This document shows positions 45,301-56,549 of a stretch of DNA of 64,000 nt, in pieces. The notes under the pieces are model-generated. The model worked only from the letters and a program-made list of their open reading frames with translations. It was not told the DNA's origin and did no database searches. Source of the DNA: Chionis minor (lineage: Eukaryota > Chordata > Aves > Charadriiformes > Chionididae); assembly GCA_013398295.1 (NCBI GenBank), contig VZSF01003264.1, positions 113,093-177,092 on the forward strand, in the 5' to 3' direction. The position numbers and the translations under genes are program-made. Each line of letters opens with the position of its first letter. Position 1 is the first letter of the stretch.

Positions 45301-48300
45301 ATTCACAGACTGCGGCAGCTTCAGGACAGCTGACCTCCTTCAGAGCAGCGCTGGCCAAACGTGCTCGCTCTTCCTTGGGACTATTTCAGCCTATTTCCAC
45401 TTTCCAAAGAACATTTTTTTTTTTTTTTAAATTTCAGCAGAAACTCTTTGACTCTTTTATCATTTGCTGTTATTCTGAAATACAGGAAATACAGCTTTGG
45501 TACAAGTACACATCCACGCAGAATGTCGATCTTCCTCTTTCCAGGTTTTCCCAGCGCGATGTTTGTGTGCGTGTGTTTAGGTGGGCACACCCAGCCTCTC
45601 CAGGTCCCTGACACCCTGCTCGAAGGTGCTGCCTTGCTCAGAGAGGGATTTTTTCAGAACAGAAGATAAACGAACATTATTTTCTGCAAGGATGGGATTC
45701 TTTTGCATTTAAAGAAAACCTCTATACAGGGAAACCTAAATATATGCTAGCTCTATTCCTGTGCACGGACATCCCGCGTGCTACGTGCTCCCTGCTTCTC
45801 TCATCCGATGCTGTGCGTGTGCTCCCCCAGGAGGGTCTTTGGTGGCAAGAAACTGGCTTTGAGGATAATTGGAAAACTGGGTGAATTCCAGCTCTATTGG
45901 AAGCCGGCTTCTGTGGAAGCAAACCAACTCCATCAAGCAAAGGAGCGGCTCTAACAGCCCATGCTGTGGACAGACAGGATGATTGCCCACCTTGGAATAA
46001 AAACTCCAGAGCTCAGCAGCCCCTACTTGAACTCCAGCGTGCCCCAGCCAGTGATTTTCACCATTTGTTGTATTTTAAATTTTTTTTTTTCAATTATTTC
46101 TTGCAGCGCGAGTGGGATCCAGTGTGACCAGTCTTCCTCCGTCCAGCCAAAAACATATCCATGGGCAACGCAGACGTCCCACATGCTGAATATGCGATTA
46201 GGGAGGTTACATTAGCTACCCAGACGACCCAAGATAATCCAAGTTACAGACTAATGGGACACTAATGTGTTCAGTAATGAGGTAACTTCAAAGGTTGGCA
46301 TTTGAGGTTTGTCTTGGTGGGTAAATCACACTCTGTGGGAGCAACAGGCTCTGCTTCGATTCCCTCACTTGGCCTGAAATGAATCCTGAGGAGCTGGAGC
46401 TCGATTTAGAGTAAACCCCCAAACCCTGCTGTCGTCGGATGGACACAGAGGAGACGGAGCGTGTGACTCTGCCTGGAGAGATTAAATCACTCCAAATCCC
46501 AGACTGTGCTGGCGTTTTCCTCCAGATCCCCCCTGAAGTCAGACTGATGACAGATCAGCTTTTGCTATTCCGGGCCTCCAGAAAAGTCACTAACTTTAAC
46601 CCAGGTTTAGCGACGGGCTGAAGATGTAAAAGACCCAAACCCGTCCATGTTCATTCATAATGCATCTTTTAAAAAAGTAATAATTATAATAAAAAACACT
46701 ACATGATGTAAAAAAAAATAAGAGGTGGCAGCCTCATTTTTCTGTCTTTGTGACAACTGGTGTCTGTGACAGCCCTGTAGGAATTCCAGCAGGATCTGCT
46801 TCACTCTTTTAGACAAATGCCTCCGTGCAATGCTTTAGGCAAGGTCCAGCTCACGCTTTGTTACGTGCCTCAGCTAACCTTTGGGAAAGAACACTTTCCA
46901 AGCGCGGAAGACGGTTGCAGTAGGGCTGTGTATGGTAAGGACGGGAGCGGGGCCCACGGAATATTGCAGAAATGAGCAGCAGTCTGGCCAGAGGGTGCAG
47001 CCGCCGGCCGGGGGGACACGGCACTGCAGACCCCCTCCTCCTCCTCCCACAGGTCTCCAAGTGCCGCTAGCGGTTTCCTGGCCTTTGCCCCCGAAGGGAC
47101 TGGGAACACGGCTGGCTCTCACCGAGGACTGGGCAGCTAAAAAGTTGCCATCTCGGCTCCCTTTTAAGTCGGTGAGCAGAAGCAGGTGACGCTGGAGAGT
47201 TTTGTTCCACGTTGGTAGAGGAATGTCCCTCTAACCCTCCCCAGGGACTACAGAAAGCGTGTAAACGGCTCCCTAAGACTGGGACAGGTCCCTTCCCTGG
47301 AGACAGGGAATGCCTTAGGGTAATTCTACCCCCCTGACCACTGCAGTTGTGTCACAGACACACAAAAAACCCGAGACAAAGAAAAACCCTTCTGACCTAA
47401 TAATTCATTCAGAAAAACCCTGAAATAGATAACCTGCAGCTCATAAATGAGAAGGCAATTAAAATTCCTCCTAAAAACAAACCCCTGCAATTTAAAACTC
47501 AATTTCAAGCAGCTGGACCTCCACATTACGACTGTCACCCTCCTAAGAGAAAGGAGGAACTCCTTTTTCCCAGCTGTGCAGCGTTTGGATCCAGTGCCAT
47601 GGAAAGCAGAGATGACGAGCAGCTCGGTAGTCCTTCGTCCGTGAGCTAATCCAGCTCAAGAGGCAGCAGGGACTGTGTCCCCGGTGTCACTCTGGCGCTG
47701 TGATAAAACCTTCCCATCGCCACGAGCTGCTTCTGGCTGAGACGGTCCCGACAGCCTCACAGGTAGGTCTGCTTTTGGGGTGGCGATACACAGCGGAGAA
47801 CGACTGTCAGTGTTTCACGGGGGTGTTGCTTCAGTCTTCATCACTGGCTCCTTCAGGTAGTGGCAAAAACATTACTTATTGCTAATTCTTAATACCACTG
47901 AGGTCCTTTTCACTGAAAAAGCGTAGTATATTTTGCAAAGTGTGGATGAAGCTTCTATAATGTTTCTTTTTAAAAGATTGGCGGAGGTTATGCTGCAGAT
48001 GGAGATGGGGCTATGTGAGGACCATGAGCTTTTCTCGGCTCTGGAGTCCCCTTTTTCATCTATTTCCTCCAGCCAAGACTCAAACAGAGGGAGAGTCTTT
48101 CACTCACTAACAGCTGCTAATAATTATTACTGATCTTGCTCTTGTTGTTACTATTGCTCCTGAGAAATAGGAATACCAAATACCCCCGAAACCATTAGAC
48201 CAGACATCACATGAAAAAATATCAGCCCAGAGCTTTGGCTGCACAGCCTGCGCTATTCGGGCGATGACGATTCCTTGACAAGCACTAACAGACCCTTTCT

Positions 48301-48350
48301 CCTCCCTCCTCCTGCCCCGCTGGCAGACGGCGTCGTCCCAGTCAGACCCG
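45301..48350 (+). other. Region between the GH31-like gene and the first olfactory receptor
   Basis: The first 700 bases are presumed 3' UTR of the GH31-like gene, up to the AATAAA at 45996. The remainder is AT-richer intergenic DNA. A good acceptor (CGCTGGCAG at about 48326) 24 bases before the first receptor ATG suggests a non-coding 5' exon, as is usual for olfactory receptors. Confidence 0.5.
45996..46001 (+). terminator. Candidate polyadenylation signal (AATAAA)
   Basis: AATAAA in CTTGGAATAAAAACTCC, about 696 bases after the GH31-like stop codon. Confidence 0.5.
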
Positions 48351-49289
48351 ATGGGGCCAGGGAACTGCACAGCACCGACCGCCTTCATTCTCGTGGGACT
48401 GACAGACCAGCCCAAGCTGCAAATCCCCCTCTTTGTGGTGTTTTCAGCCACCTACCTCACCACTTTGCTAATGAATCTGGGCATGATTGCATTAATCAAT
48501 ATCGATCTCAGGCTTCATACCCCTATGTATTTTTTCCTCCAAAATTTGGCTTTCGTGGATGCCGTTTATGGCACAGTCATCACTCCTAGAATGTTAATGA
48601 CATTTTTGGTAGAAATGAAAGCAATTTCATACGCAGCTTGCACTATACAATATTTTAGCTTCATTTTGCTGATAGTCTCGGAGTGCTTGCTGCTAACGGT
48701 GATGGCGTACGACCGCTACGTGGCCATCTGTCAGCCTCTGCTTTACACCCTCATCATGTCCAAGACGACCTGCTGGAGCCTGGTGAAAGGTTCCTACTTC
48801 TGGGGGTTCCTGACCTCTCTGATACACACCAGTGGTCTGCTAAAGCTAACCTTTTGTTCTTCCAACGTGGTAAACCATTTCTTTTGTGACACCAGCCCGC
48901 TCTTCCAGATTTCTTCTTCTAGTACTGCTGTCAATGAGCTGCTAGTTTTCGCTTTCGGCGGCTTGGTTGAGATGAGCAGCATCATCACCACCTTCATCTC
49001 ATATATTTTAATTCTTCGAACTGTGCTGAGGATCCGCTGCAAGGGAAGAAAACTCAAAGCCTTCTCCACTTGTGCCTCGCACCTGACGACCGTCACCTTG
49101 TTCCACGGAACGATAGCCTTCATGTATTTCCGACCAGCCGCCAGCTACTCACTGGACACAGACAAAGTCGCCTCCCTGTTCTACACGGTGGCCATCCCTC
49201 TGCTGAACCCCCTCATCTACAGCTGGAGGAACAAGGAGGTAAAGGATGCCCTACGGAGAGTCACAGCCACCAAGCTTTTGCTCCACTGA
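48351..49289 (+). CDS. Class II olfactory receptor, intronless (divergent copy)
   Basis: An intact 312-residue seven-transmembrane receptor, the usual olfactory receptor length, expected at the cilia membrane of olfactory neurons and coupling to Golf. Landmarks: sequon NCT at N5, PMYFFL (58-63), TM3 [10 protein letters not shown] (118-127), [11 protein letters not shown] before TM6, and PLLNPLIYS in TM7. It resembles the mammalian OR5/OR8/OR9 group and chicken COR-type receptors. Two oddities: the TM1 Gly-Asn pair is Met-Asn (41-42), and of the three loop-2 cysteines C169 and C179 remain while position 189 is Ser. C97 is present, so the main C97-C179 disulfide is possible. The TM7 end reads YSWRNKEV instead of YSLRNKEV. 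The ligand is unknown. Confidence 0.95.
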   Translation: MGPGNCTAPTAFILVGLTDQPKLQIPLFVVFSATYLTTLLMNLGMIALINIDLRLHTPMYFFLQNLAFVDAVYGTVITPRMLMTFLVEMKAISYAACTIQYFSFILLIVSECLLLTVMAYDRYVAICQPLLYTLIMSKTTCWSLVKGSYFWGFLTSLIHTSGLLKLTFCSSNVVNHFFCDTSPLFQISSSSTAVNELLVFAFGGLVEMSSIITTFISYILILRTVLRIRCKGRKLKAFSTCASHLTTVTLFHGTIAFMYFRPAASYSLDTDKVASLFYTVAIPLLNPLIYSWRNKEVKDALRRVTATKLLLH

Positions 49290-52154
49290 CCCTTTGGTTT
49301 TCCACAGAGATCCCAGACTGACTCTTAGAGGATGATCCACAAAGAAGTCTAAATTAGAAAGCAACTTAAGGACATGTTTAGTTTTAAATTTCCATTGCCT
49401 ATGCATATTAAAAATGTTTCATGTGTATTTTAGCACTATTTTGAAGAGAATATTTCTTGACCTAAAGTTTATTGCACATGGAACAGTATTCAGTTTCCTG
49501 AAACTATGCCAAAACACAGGTGCAATTTCAGTGGATGGCAGAACAGAGTTTTTAAAATGTCTTAATTTACTTAAGTGATGCCTAAAAATACTGAAATGAT
49601 GCCTAAAAATAGCAGAGAATAAAACAGAAAAGTTACGCTGCGATCAGGGATAAGCAATAAAAAGAAATAACCATATTACAGGAGAAATAAGAGCTATGCT
49701 TTGTATTTTTTATTTTTAATAAGATGCCTGGTCATTTATTTCTTAGACAAAAATATTGTGAGTGATCAATTGCAATTATGTTTGCAGAACAGTAAACACA
49801 AGGAGGGAAGGAGCTGGTGTTTCCGTTTTGGGTCTGTGCCCACAGCATTAGCAGAGCTGCTTTTTTCTTTTGCTTGGGTCAGCTGGGGGGCTTTACGTGA
49901 TGAACGCTGTCTTTGTTCCCATCCAGTAAATGCAGTAAAACCCCCCTGACTTAGGAAACAAAAGCCCACCTGGAGCAGCATGCTAAGCCCCCTGCAAGCA
50001 GCCGCGCTCATTCCCCACACCAGCCTCCAGAGCCAGTCCCAATCTTTTTCTCGTGCAGAAGGATGAAATATAGCCTGAGTCTGCTCCTTCTAAAGAGAAG
50101 ACTGGACGCCCTGAGCCATGTATAAGCCAGAGTTTTCCAGCCAGAAGAACTAGATTTTAAGTACTTTGATAAAGTTTTGGAATCGGAAGGTATTTCCTAT
50201 TGGGCTTTTCCGCATCCCTCTGTTTGCTTTTGTCCATCCGCTTACCCTCAAACTTGACTAACACCACATCCCTATGTCCCACTGCCTTGAGGACCAAGCA
50301 GGCACCTGAGCTGTGATGAAACGAGTGGTCCTCAACACCACCTCGTGCTTGCCTTCAGGCACACTTCCAGGCATTCTTTTTATTTTAAAACTTCAAATTG
50401 TCTGTATCTTTAGGCAGGTAGAAGAGCCCGCGCTCATGTCTCCGCTGGCACTCCAGGTGAGTATTTGCTCCTACTCCAAAGTTTCCTACTTTGTCCAAGG
50501 TAAGTAAGGCTCGGTGGAGACGCTCTTATCAGTCAGCCCACTTTCCTATTTCATTCAACACAGGTCAAATCTGTCTCTGCCCTTCATACCCCCAGTGGGA
50601 AGAGAATTAGAGGCATTACAATGTTAAATAAATTTGTCTCAGCATAGCCCCGCAGGTAAGAGGTAAGCACATCCCCCTAAAACCCAGCTTATCTGTAAAG
50701 CGAGAGGAAAACCAGAGACCTCATGCTTGAGGTACGCAGCAAAGCAAGAAAAGGAGGATTCATCCACGTGGATGTCATATTAATTCCTCCCTGCTGTAAC
50801 GCCATGGCCCTTGCGATGCCAGGACACGAGTGCCGGACGCCTCGGCTGCCACTCAGCGCAGGGAATAACCGTTGTGTGGAGCGGCCCCAGCCTGCGGAAA
50901 GGGACTCTTCACTCACTCGACAATAACGTGATGGAACAGTCATAAACACAATTTGTTTTCCTCGCGGGGCAATTCAACTGAGAGCAATTACTCTACACTG
51001 AATGCAGGTCTTAAAATAGTAATATTAATTAATACCGGACAGTTGTTCCAGGTCTCTGGAAAGACAAAACCATAAATGAGGGTATGAGCTTATTTCCATC
51101 TCACCGCTGTTTTCATCTCGGAGAGAGGGATTTCCTGAAGGCACAATGTGATTGCTTCCCTTTTTCCAGCAGGAAAATTTTGAAGCTTAAATTACAGATA
51201 GAATTAGAGCATTTGGAGTTTCCTGATATTCCATGTCTTGAACTGGACTGAAGAGACGCAAGAGGTGCTGTAAGTCTTTGGGAAATCAAAATACACATTA
51301 AATTTCAACTCTATTGGTCATTTCTCTCTCTCCCTCACTCTCTGTCTCTCAAAACCACGTTCCTCCTGCCCAGGCTGAGTCTTGCCACAGAAAAATGACA
51401 CCAAATTCTTCTAATATCAGCGAACTTTTGCCCAATAAACATGTTTTCTCTGACACAGACACAGAACCACTCCTAGAAAGAAACTAAACAGGTAAGAGAA
51501 AACCCAATTCTTTCCTGTATTTTTCAGTGACGTTATGACAGTGTTGGTTTTTAATGTGAAATAAATTTATTTTATAGGACATGCGGTCTTAAGGAAAGCA
51601 TATGGAAGGTTTATCTTCTCTTGGAACCTTTAATGAGAGGATCGGAACGGTAAGCCTTAAGAAATTATAAAACTTTCACTCTCTTTAGTCTGGTTTTATC
51701 GTGTAAAACTAGTAGCATGGCAGATATTTTAACCACGTAATGGATCACAGGAAAGGATGTATAGGTTCTCAGAACTGAACTTTTCAATATCGCAGTCATG
51801 AAAGTGCACAGATACAGGGGGAGCAATCACACCACGGCTCCGTTAACATAAACACTGGTTCTTCATGCGCAAATAAAGCAGGTGAGCTACAGTCGTTATT
51901 CCTAGTAACGCTAGCTACAGCCGTCTAGATCGTGCCATAAATACTGCTGTGACACCAGTTTCCTGGCCATGAATCAAGCTGAATGCATGGATGAGACTGA
52001 TGGAAGGGAGAAAGATGTGGAGTAACTGGTTATTGCTTTAGACGGAAGAGGCAGAACTGGAGTGGCCGAGTGGCACAGGGACTGGCCTGAGGGACAACCC
52101 ATCCCGTGCGCTGATACGTGGCTGTCCTTCTCTATTCCAGCAGGCAATGATTAA
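49290..52154 (+). other. Intergenic, first to second olfactory receptor
   Basis: AT-rich DNA without coding signal. A small two-copy tandem of GATGCCTAAAAATA occurs near 49577-49612. A TTCTCTATTCCAG acceptor ends at 52140, 23 bases before the preferred ATG of the next receptor, consistent with a spliced 5' UTR. Confidence 0.55.
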
Positions 52155-52163
52155 ATGAAAATG

Positions 52164-53102
52164 ATGGCCGAAGACAATCATACCACTGTGACTAGCTTCA
52201 TTTTCACAGGATTAACTGATAGACCTGACCTGCAGCTTCTGCTGTTTGCTGTCTTTTCACTGATTTATGGGATGATATTGCTGGGCAATCTAGGAATGAT
52301 CCTGATCATCAGGTTTGACCCACACCTCCACACCCCTATGTACTTTCTCCTCAGCAACTTGTCCTTCTTAGATGTCTGCTATTCTTCCACTGTTACTCCC
52401 AACATGCTGCTCAACTTTTTAACGGCGTCTAAGGGAGTTTCGTACAGTGGATGCCTTGTGCAGTACGGCTTCTTTGCACTTTTTGCCACCACCGAGATGT
52501 TTCTCCTGGCTGCAATGGCATATGACCGCTATGTGGCCATTTGTAACCCACTGCTGTACATGGCCGTTGTGACCAAAAAGGTCTGCGTGCTGTTAGTAGC
52601 GGGATCCTATTTGGGGGGGATGGTAAATTCTCTGGTACACACCCATGGCTTGCTGAGGTTGTCCTTTTGCAGCTCAAATGTCATCAATCACTTTTTCTGT
52701 GACCTCCTCCCCCTCCTAAAGCTCTCTTGCAGTGACACCCATCTCAACAAGCTCCTCATTTTCATATTTGGCACTTTAATTGAGGCAACCACTTTTACAA
52801 TCGTCATTATTTCTTATTTTTTCATCATTGCCACGGTGCTGAGGATTCACTCCGTCAAGGGCAGGCAAAAGACATTCTCCACCTGTGCGTCCCACCTTAC
52901 AGCTGTTTTGACATTCCACGGCACGATCCTGTTCATGTATTTCCGACCCAGCTCCAGCTACTCGCTGAGCACTGATAAAACCATTTCTGTGTTCTACACA
53001 GTGGTCATTCCTCTGCTCAACCCCTTGATCTACAGCTTGAGAAACAATGACGTGAAATGTGCTGCGAGGAAACTGTTGAAGGGGAAGGTCTTCCTGTGCT
53101 GA
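52164..53102 (+). CDS. Class II olfactory receptor, intronless
   Basis: An intact 312-residue receptor. An in-frame ATG three codons upstream (52155) also exists, but MAEDNHTTV at 52164 matches the usual start with the sequon at N5. Landmarks: GN in TM1 (LLGNLGM), [16 protein letters not shown], the loop-2 cysteines in [15 protein letters not shown] and [18 protein letters not shown], and [12 protein letters not shown]. Similar to OR5/OR8/OR9-type receptors. It keeps all hallmark residues, so it is likely functional. Confidence 0.96.
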   Translation: MAEDNHTTVTSFIFTGLTDRPDLQLLLFAVFSLIYGMILLGNLGMILIIRFDPHLHTPMYFLLSNLSFLDVCYSSTVTPNMLLNFLTASKGVSYSGCLVQYGFFALFATTEMFLLAAMAYDRYVAICNPLLYMAVVTKKVCVLLVAGSYLGGMVNSLVHTHGLLRLSFCSSNVINHFFCDLLPLLKLSCSDTHLNKLLIFIFGTLIEATTFTIVIISYFFIIATVLRIHSVKGRQKTFSTCASHLTAVLTFHGTILFMYFRPSSSYSLSTDKTISVFYTVVIPLLNPLIYSLRNNDVKCAARKLLKGKVFLC

Positions 53103-55595
53103 AAGCCTTCAGGCTTTAACTCCATACAATCTCTGGAGTCTATGGATTATCAGATCCTGAATCCTTTACAGAAATTTAGTAAAGACGTGTCATGAAGACT
53201 GCTAACTGAAGGATGTGCAATAGGGAAATACACAGTTTTAGTCCTGTCACTAAAGTCTTATTTCGGCAAATTCCTGGTCTGTTTAACACACTGGATCATC
53301 ATCACAGAGGTTTTAAGCCACCTACCAGTTCTTTGAAGTCTCTGGACATTAAATGCGGGATTAATTAATGTGGCTAATTTAAATATTTCCATTTGGATAT
53401 CTAGCTCAAACATACTCATTTTTTGTAACCAATGAAGAGGCACAGACACACCAAAATTTGAGTAGGCTTCCCAAGGAAGGTGTCTAAGATGGGTCAGATG
53501 CGTTTCTCTGGGAAGTTGCACATTTTCTCTCTGGACTGTGAGCCTGGGGTTTCTAGCACATACCCATGAGGTCTCTCGCAGACACCTGAGGGTGACACCC
53601 CCCTTCCCTCCCCCCCCACTGGAACCTTGCAAATTAAAGGACATTTCCACGACTGTAGTTTCCTAGAAACATCTCCTCATTCTTCTCAAACATTGCCTCT
53701 AGTGATTGCATGCAGACCGAGCAGAACAAAGAGAGGTTGCTTCTGAACATCACTGAAAAGACGTTACGAAAAAATAGAAATATAATTACTGAAATACTTT
53801 TATATGCAAATCCATTTCTTTTTTTCTTTCCTTGATGTGGTTCTTCATGTTATACCTTGCTCTCTATGAGACACAGGACACTGTGCAAATGTTATCTCAG
53901 CCTTTAGGGCAATCCTTTTTCTTGGTCTTATATAGAATATTTTTTTCCAATGAGATTGTTTCTTGGGACTTGTGAATCTTGATGATACAGATTTCTGCTC
54001 TAGATCCAAGTAAAGGCCCTGTAGAACACTCCAAAAATCTATTTACAACTTCTTTACTGTGCCTCTGGCTCTTAGTGTTCAAAAAGGCAGTGAGATCTTA
54101 CTTGAATGAGAGAAACATAATGTGAAAATAACACAAACTATCAGTTCAACTTTTCCTCCTGCAACCTGAGCAACAGCCTGATCCTGTATAAGAATTCTGG
54201 TGTTTTGCTTCACACTCACTCTGTATCTCTGTTTTTCCTACAGTCAACTGTAGGTCCCTAACTTGGGTGTACGCGGCAAATGTGAGCAGTTAGGTCACTT
54301 TCTAGACCAAGAACCATCATCAAAATATGCTAAGGGTCCTATTCATTATTTCCCAAAAGAAGACACCTTTTCTGTTACTTGTCATCCAACAAAACATGGG
54401 GTTTTTTTTAATTATTATTTATTTTAGCAGCATATGCAATCAACCAAATATAATATTCACCTTCAATCCTAATGGATTCCTTATCAGTTAAAGACCTGAA
54501 TTTAGGGCGGGTTGAGGTGCAGGACTGGCCATTAAACAGAGATACATTTTTTCTTTCAGCCAACCAAATGCAAACCCTCTCTGAAAAAGGAGTAGCCTGA
54601 GTGGCAAGCCCCAGAGCTGGGCCAGCACCGCCTGCGCGTCAGGGTGGTGCAGCTCAGCTGCTTGGCACGGGGGAGCTTTGTGTCCGCTCACCAGACGTGC
54701 CAGATGGGGCAGTGTCTGCTCTGCCCGCACCCTACAACATTCACAACAGCTCAGACCACGGCACGGAGAGGAGATGGGCTCCAAAAGCATTCCAAACAGT
54801 TGAATAGCCCTGAACAGGCCTTTTATATCATCTGTGTTCCCTTTAGATTCAATTTCAACCCTGATTTTCCAGGGTGCTACAGACACAGAATATTCCTCAG
54901 GCTTCTTTCCCTTTTCCTGAGTCTTAGTAAAGCAGCTGGGATTTGCCATAAATGGGGCAACCACGGCTGGGAGCACACTCGGTTGGTGCATGTTGCTGTG
55001 GGAGACCAGCTCCCTGTTTGCCTGCTTAAAGGCTCCCAGGAGGATGATTTAATGATGTCCTTTGTGTTTGACCTGCAAAATATTAGCGGAAGACTCAGTT
55101 GTTTGTGAGCGCTCAGTTCCTAATAGCCAAACGAGCAAGCATTTGCTGAAGAAGGTCCCGACCTGATCTCTCCTGTTTGAGGGATGAGCTGCTGTTCTGA
55201 GCTGTGTGTTTCCAAAGCCACCAGTGATACCTGCGTGCCAGACTTAGCATCACCTAAAATATCAATCAGGGGCTGTGCTGTCGCAGACGTGCACTCTTGA
55301 AGCCCCCAAAAGTCCCTGGGCACCTTGCTGGTATGGCTGTGCTGGTTCGGAGATAAGCTCGTGCGCAGTGAAGGCGGGTCCGATTGGCAAAAAATACAAT
55401 CAGCGTTTTTGAGGATGCTCTGAAAAATCCCAGGCCACGCAAAAGGGAAGCAAGATCCAGGTACATAATCTCAGCCCTCGTCTTTTTCATAGTAGACTAC
55501 TCCAGGAAACGTCCTCATGAACAACCTTCTTCCTTTCTCGTCCTTCCAGTTACCACGCATCTCATCTCGGCAGGTGGGCTGCTACAGAGGTGAGC
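53103..55595 (+). other. Intergenic, second to third olfactory receptor
   Basis: AT-rich DNA with no supported gene. A GCTGCTACAG acceptor-like site ends at about 55587, eight bases before the third receptor ATG. Confidence 0.55.
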
Positions 55596-56549
55596 ATGGT
55601 GGGAAGCAACCACACCACAGTGACTTACTTCGTCCTCTTGGGACTGACAAATCGGCCTGAACTGCAGCCCCTGCTCTTTGTGATGATCCTACTAATCTAC
55701 GTCATCACCCTTGTGGGCAACCTGGGGATGATCAGCTTGATCACGATTGACTTCCAGCTCCAAACCCCCATGTATTTCTTCCTCATTAACTTGTCAGTTG
55801 TGGATCTCTGTTATTCTTCAGTTTTTGCTCCAAGGATGCTGGTAAACTTCCTAGTGGAGAACAGGACTATTTCTTACTCGGCGTGCGTTGCCCAGCATTT
55901 CTCGTTTGTGGTGTTTGTGACCACAGAGGGATTCCTGCTGGCTGCCATGGCTTACGACCGCTACGTAGCTATTTGCAGCCCACTGCTTTACACCACCCTT
56001 ATGCCCAGGAAAGTCTGCATTTGGCTGGTGGCTGGATCGTACTTAGGGGGACTCTTTAACTCACTAGTTCATACTTGTGGCTTACTGACACTGTCGTTCT
56101 GCGGCCCCAACACCATCAACCATTATTTCTGCGACACAAACCCACTGCTGCAACTCACTTGCTCTGACAAGCGTACCAATGAAGTGCTGCTTGTAACCCT
56201 CTCGGGGCTCATAGCTATGTCAACTCTCCTCTTTGTCATTGTCTCCTACCTCTACATCCTCTTCTCCATGCCCAGCATGAGCTCCACAAGCAGGCACAAA
56301 GCCTTCTCCACCTGCGCCTCCCACCTGACGGCCGTGACCCTGTTCTACGGGCCCGTCAGTCTCAGCCACGTGCAGCCCAGTTCCAAATACTCACTGCAGC
56401 AGGAGAAGATCTCTGCCGTGTTTTACACCCTGGTCGTTCCCATGCTGAACCCCCTCATCTACAGCCTCAGGAACAAGGAGGTGAAAAATGCGCTCAGAAG
56501 ACTGATGGAAAGGAAAAAATGCTGTTCATTAACTTGCCTGTCAGACTAA
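55596..56549 (+). CDS. Class II olfactory receptor, intronless
   Basis: An intact 317-residue receptor starting [12 protein letters not shown]. The frame is also open upstream from a GTG at 55590, but the ATG at 55596 is the real start. Landmarks: LVGNLGM (TM1), [31 protein letters not shown] and [10 protein letters not shown] with all loop-2 cysteines, [11 protein letters not shown], and [15 protein letters not shown]. The C-terminus carries a Cys-rich extension ([11 protein letters not shown]) that could be palmitoylated. Closest within the window to the fourth receptor (shared GPN-INHYFCD and LSV-DLCYS). Confidence 0.96.
   Translation: MVGSNHTTVTYFVLLGLTNRPELQPLLFVMILLIYVITLVGNLGMISLITIDFQLQTPMYFFLINLSVVDLCYSSVFAPRMLVNFLVENRTISYSACVAQHFSFVVFVTTEGFLLAAMAYDRYVAICSPLLYTTLMPRKVCIWLVAGSYLGGLFNSLVHTCGLLTLSFCGPNTINHYFCDTNPLLQLTCSDKRTNEVLLVTLSGLIAMSTLLFVIVSYLYILFSMPSMSSTSRHKAFSTCASHLTAVTLFYGPVSLSHVQPSSKYSLQQEKISAVFYTLVVPMLNPLIYSLRNKEVKNALRRLMERKKCCSLTCLSD

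Noticed and set aside
55590..55595. GTG upstream start for the third olfactory receptor
   Set aside because: Eukaryotic receptors start at ATG. The ATG at 55596 gives the canonical N-terminus with the N5 sequon.
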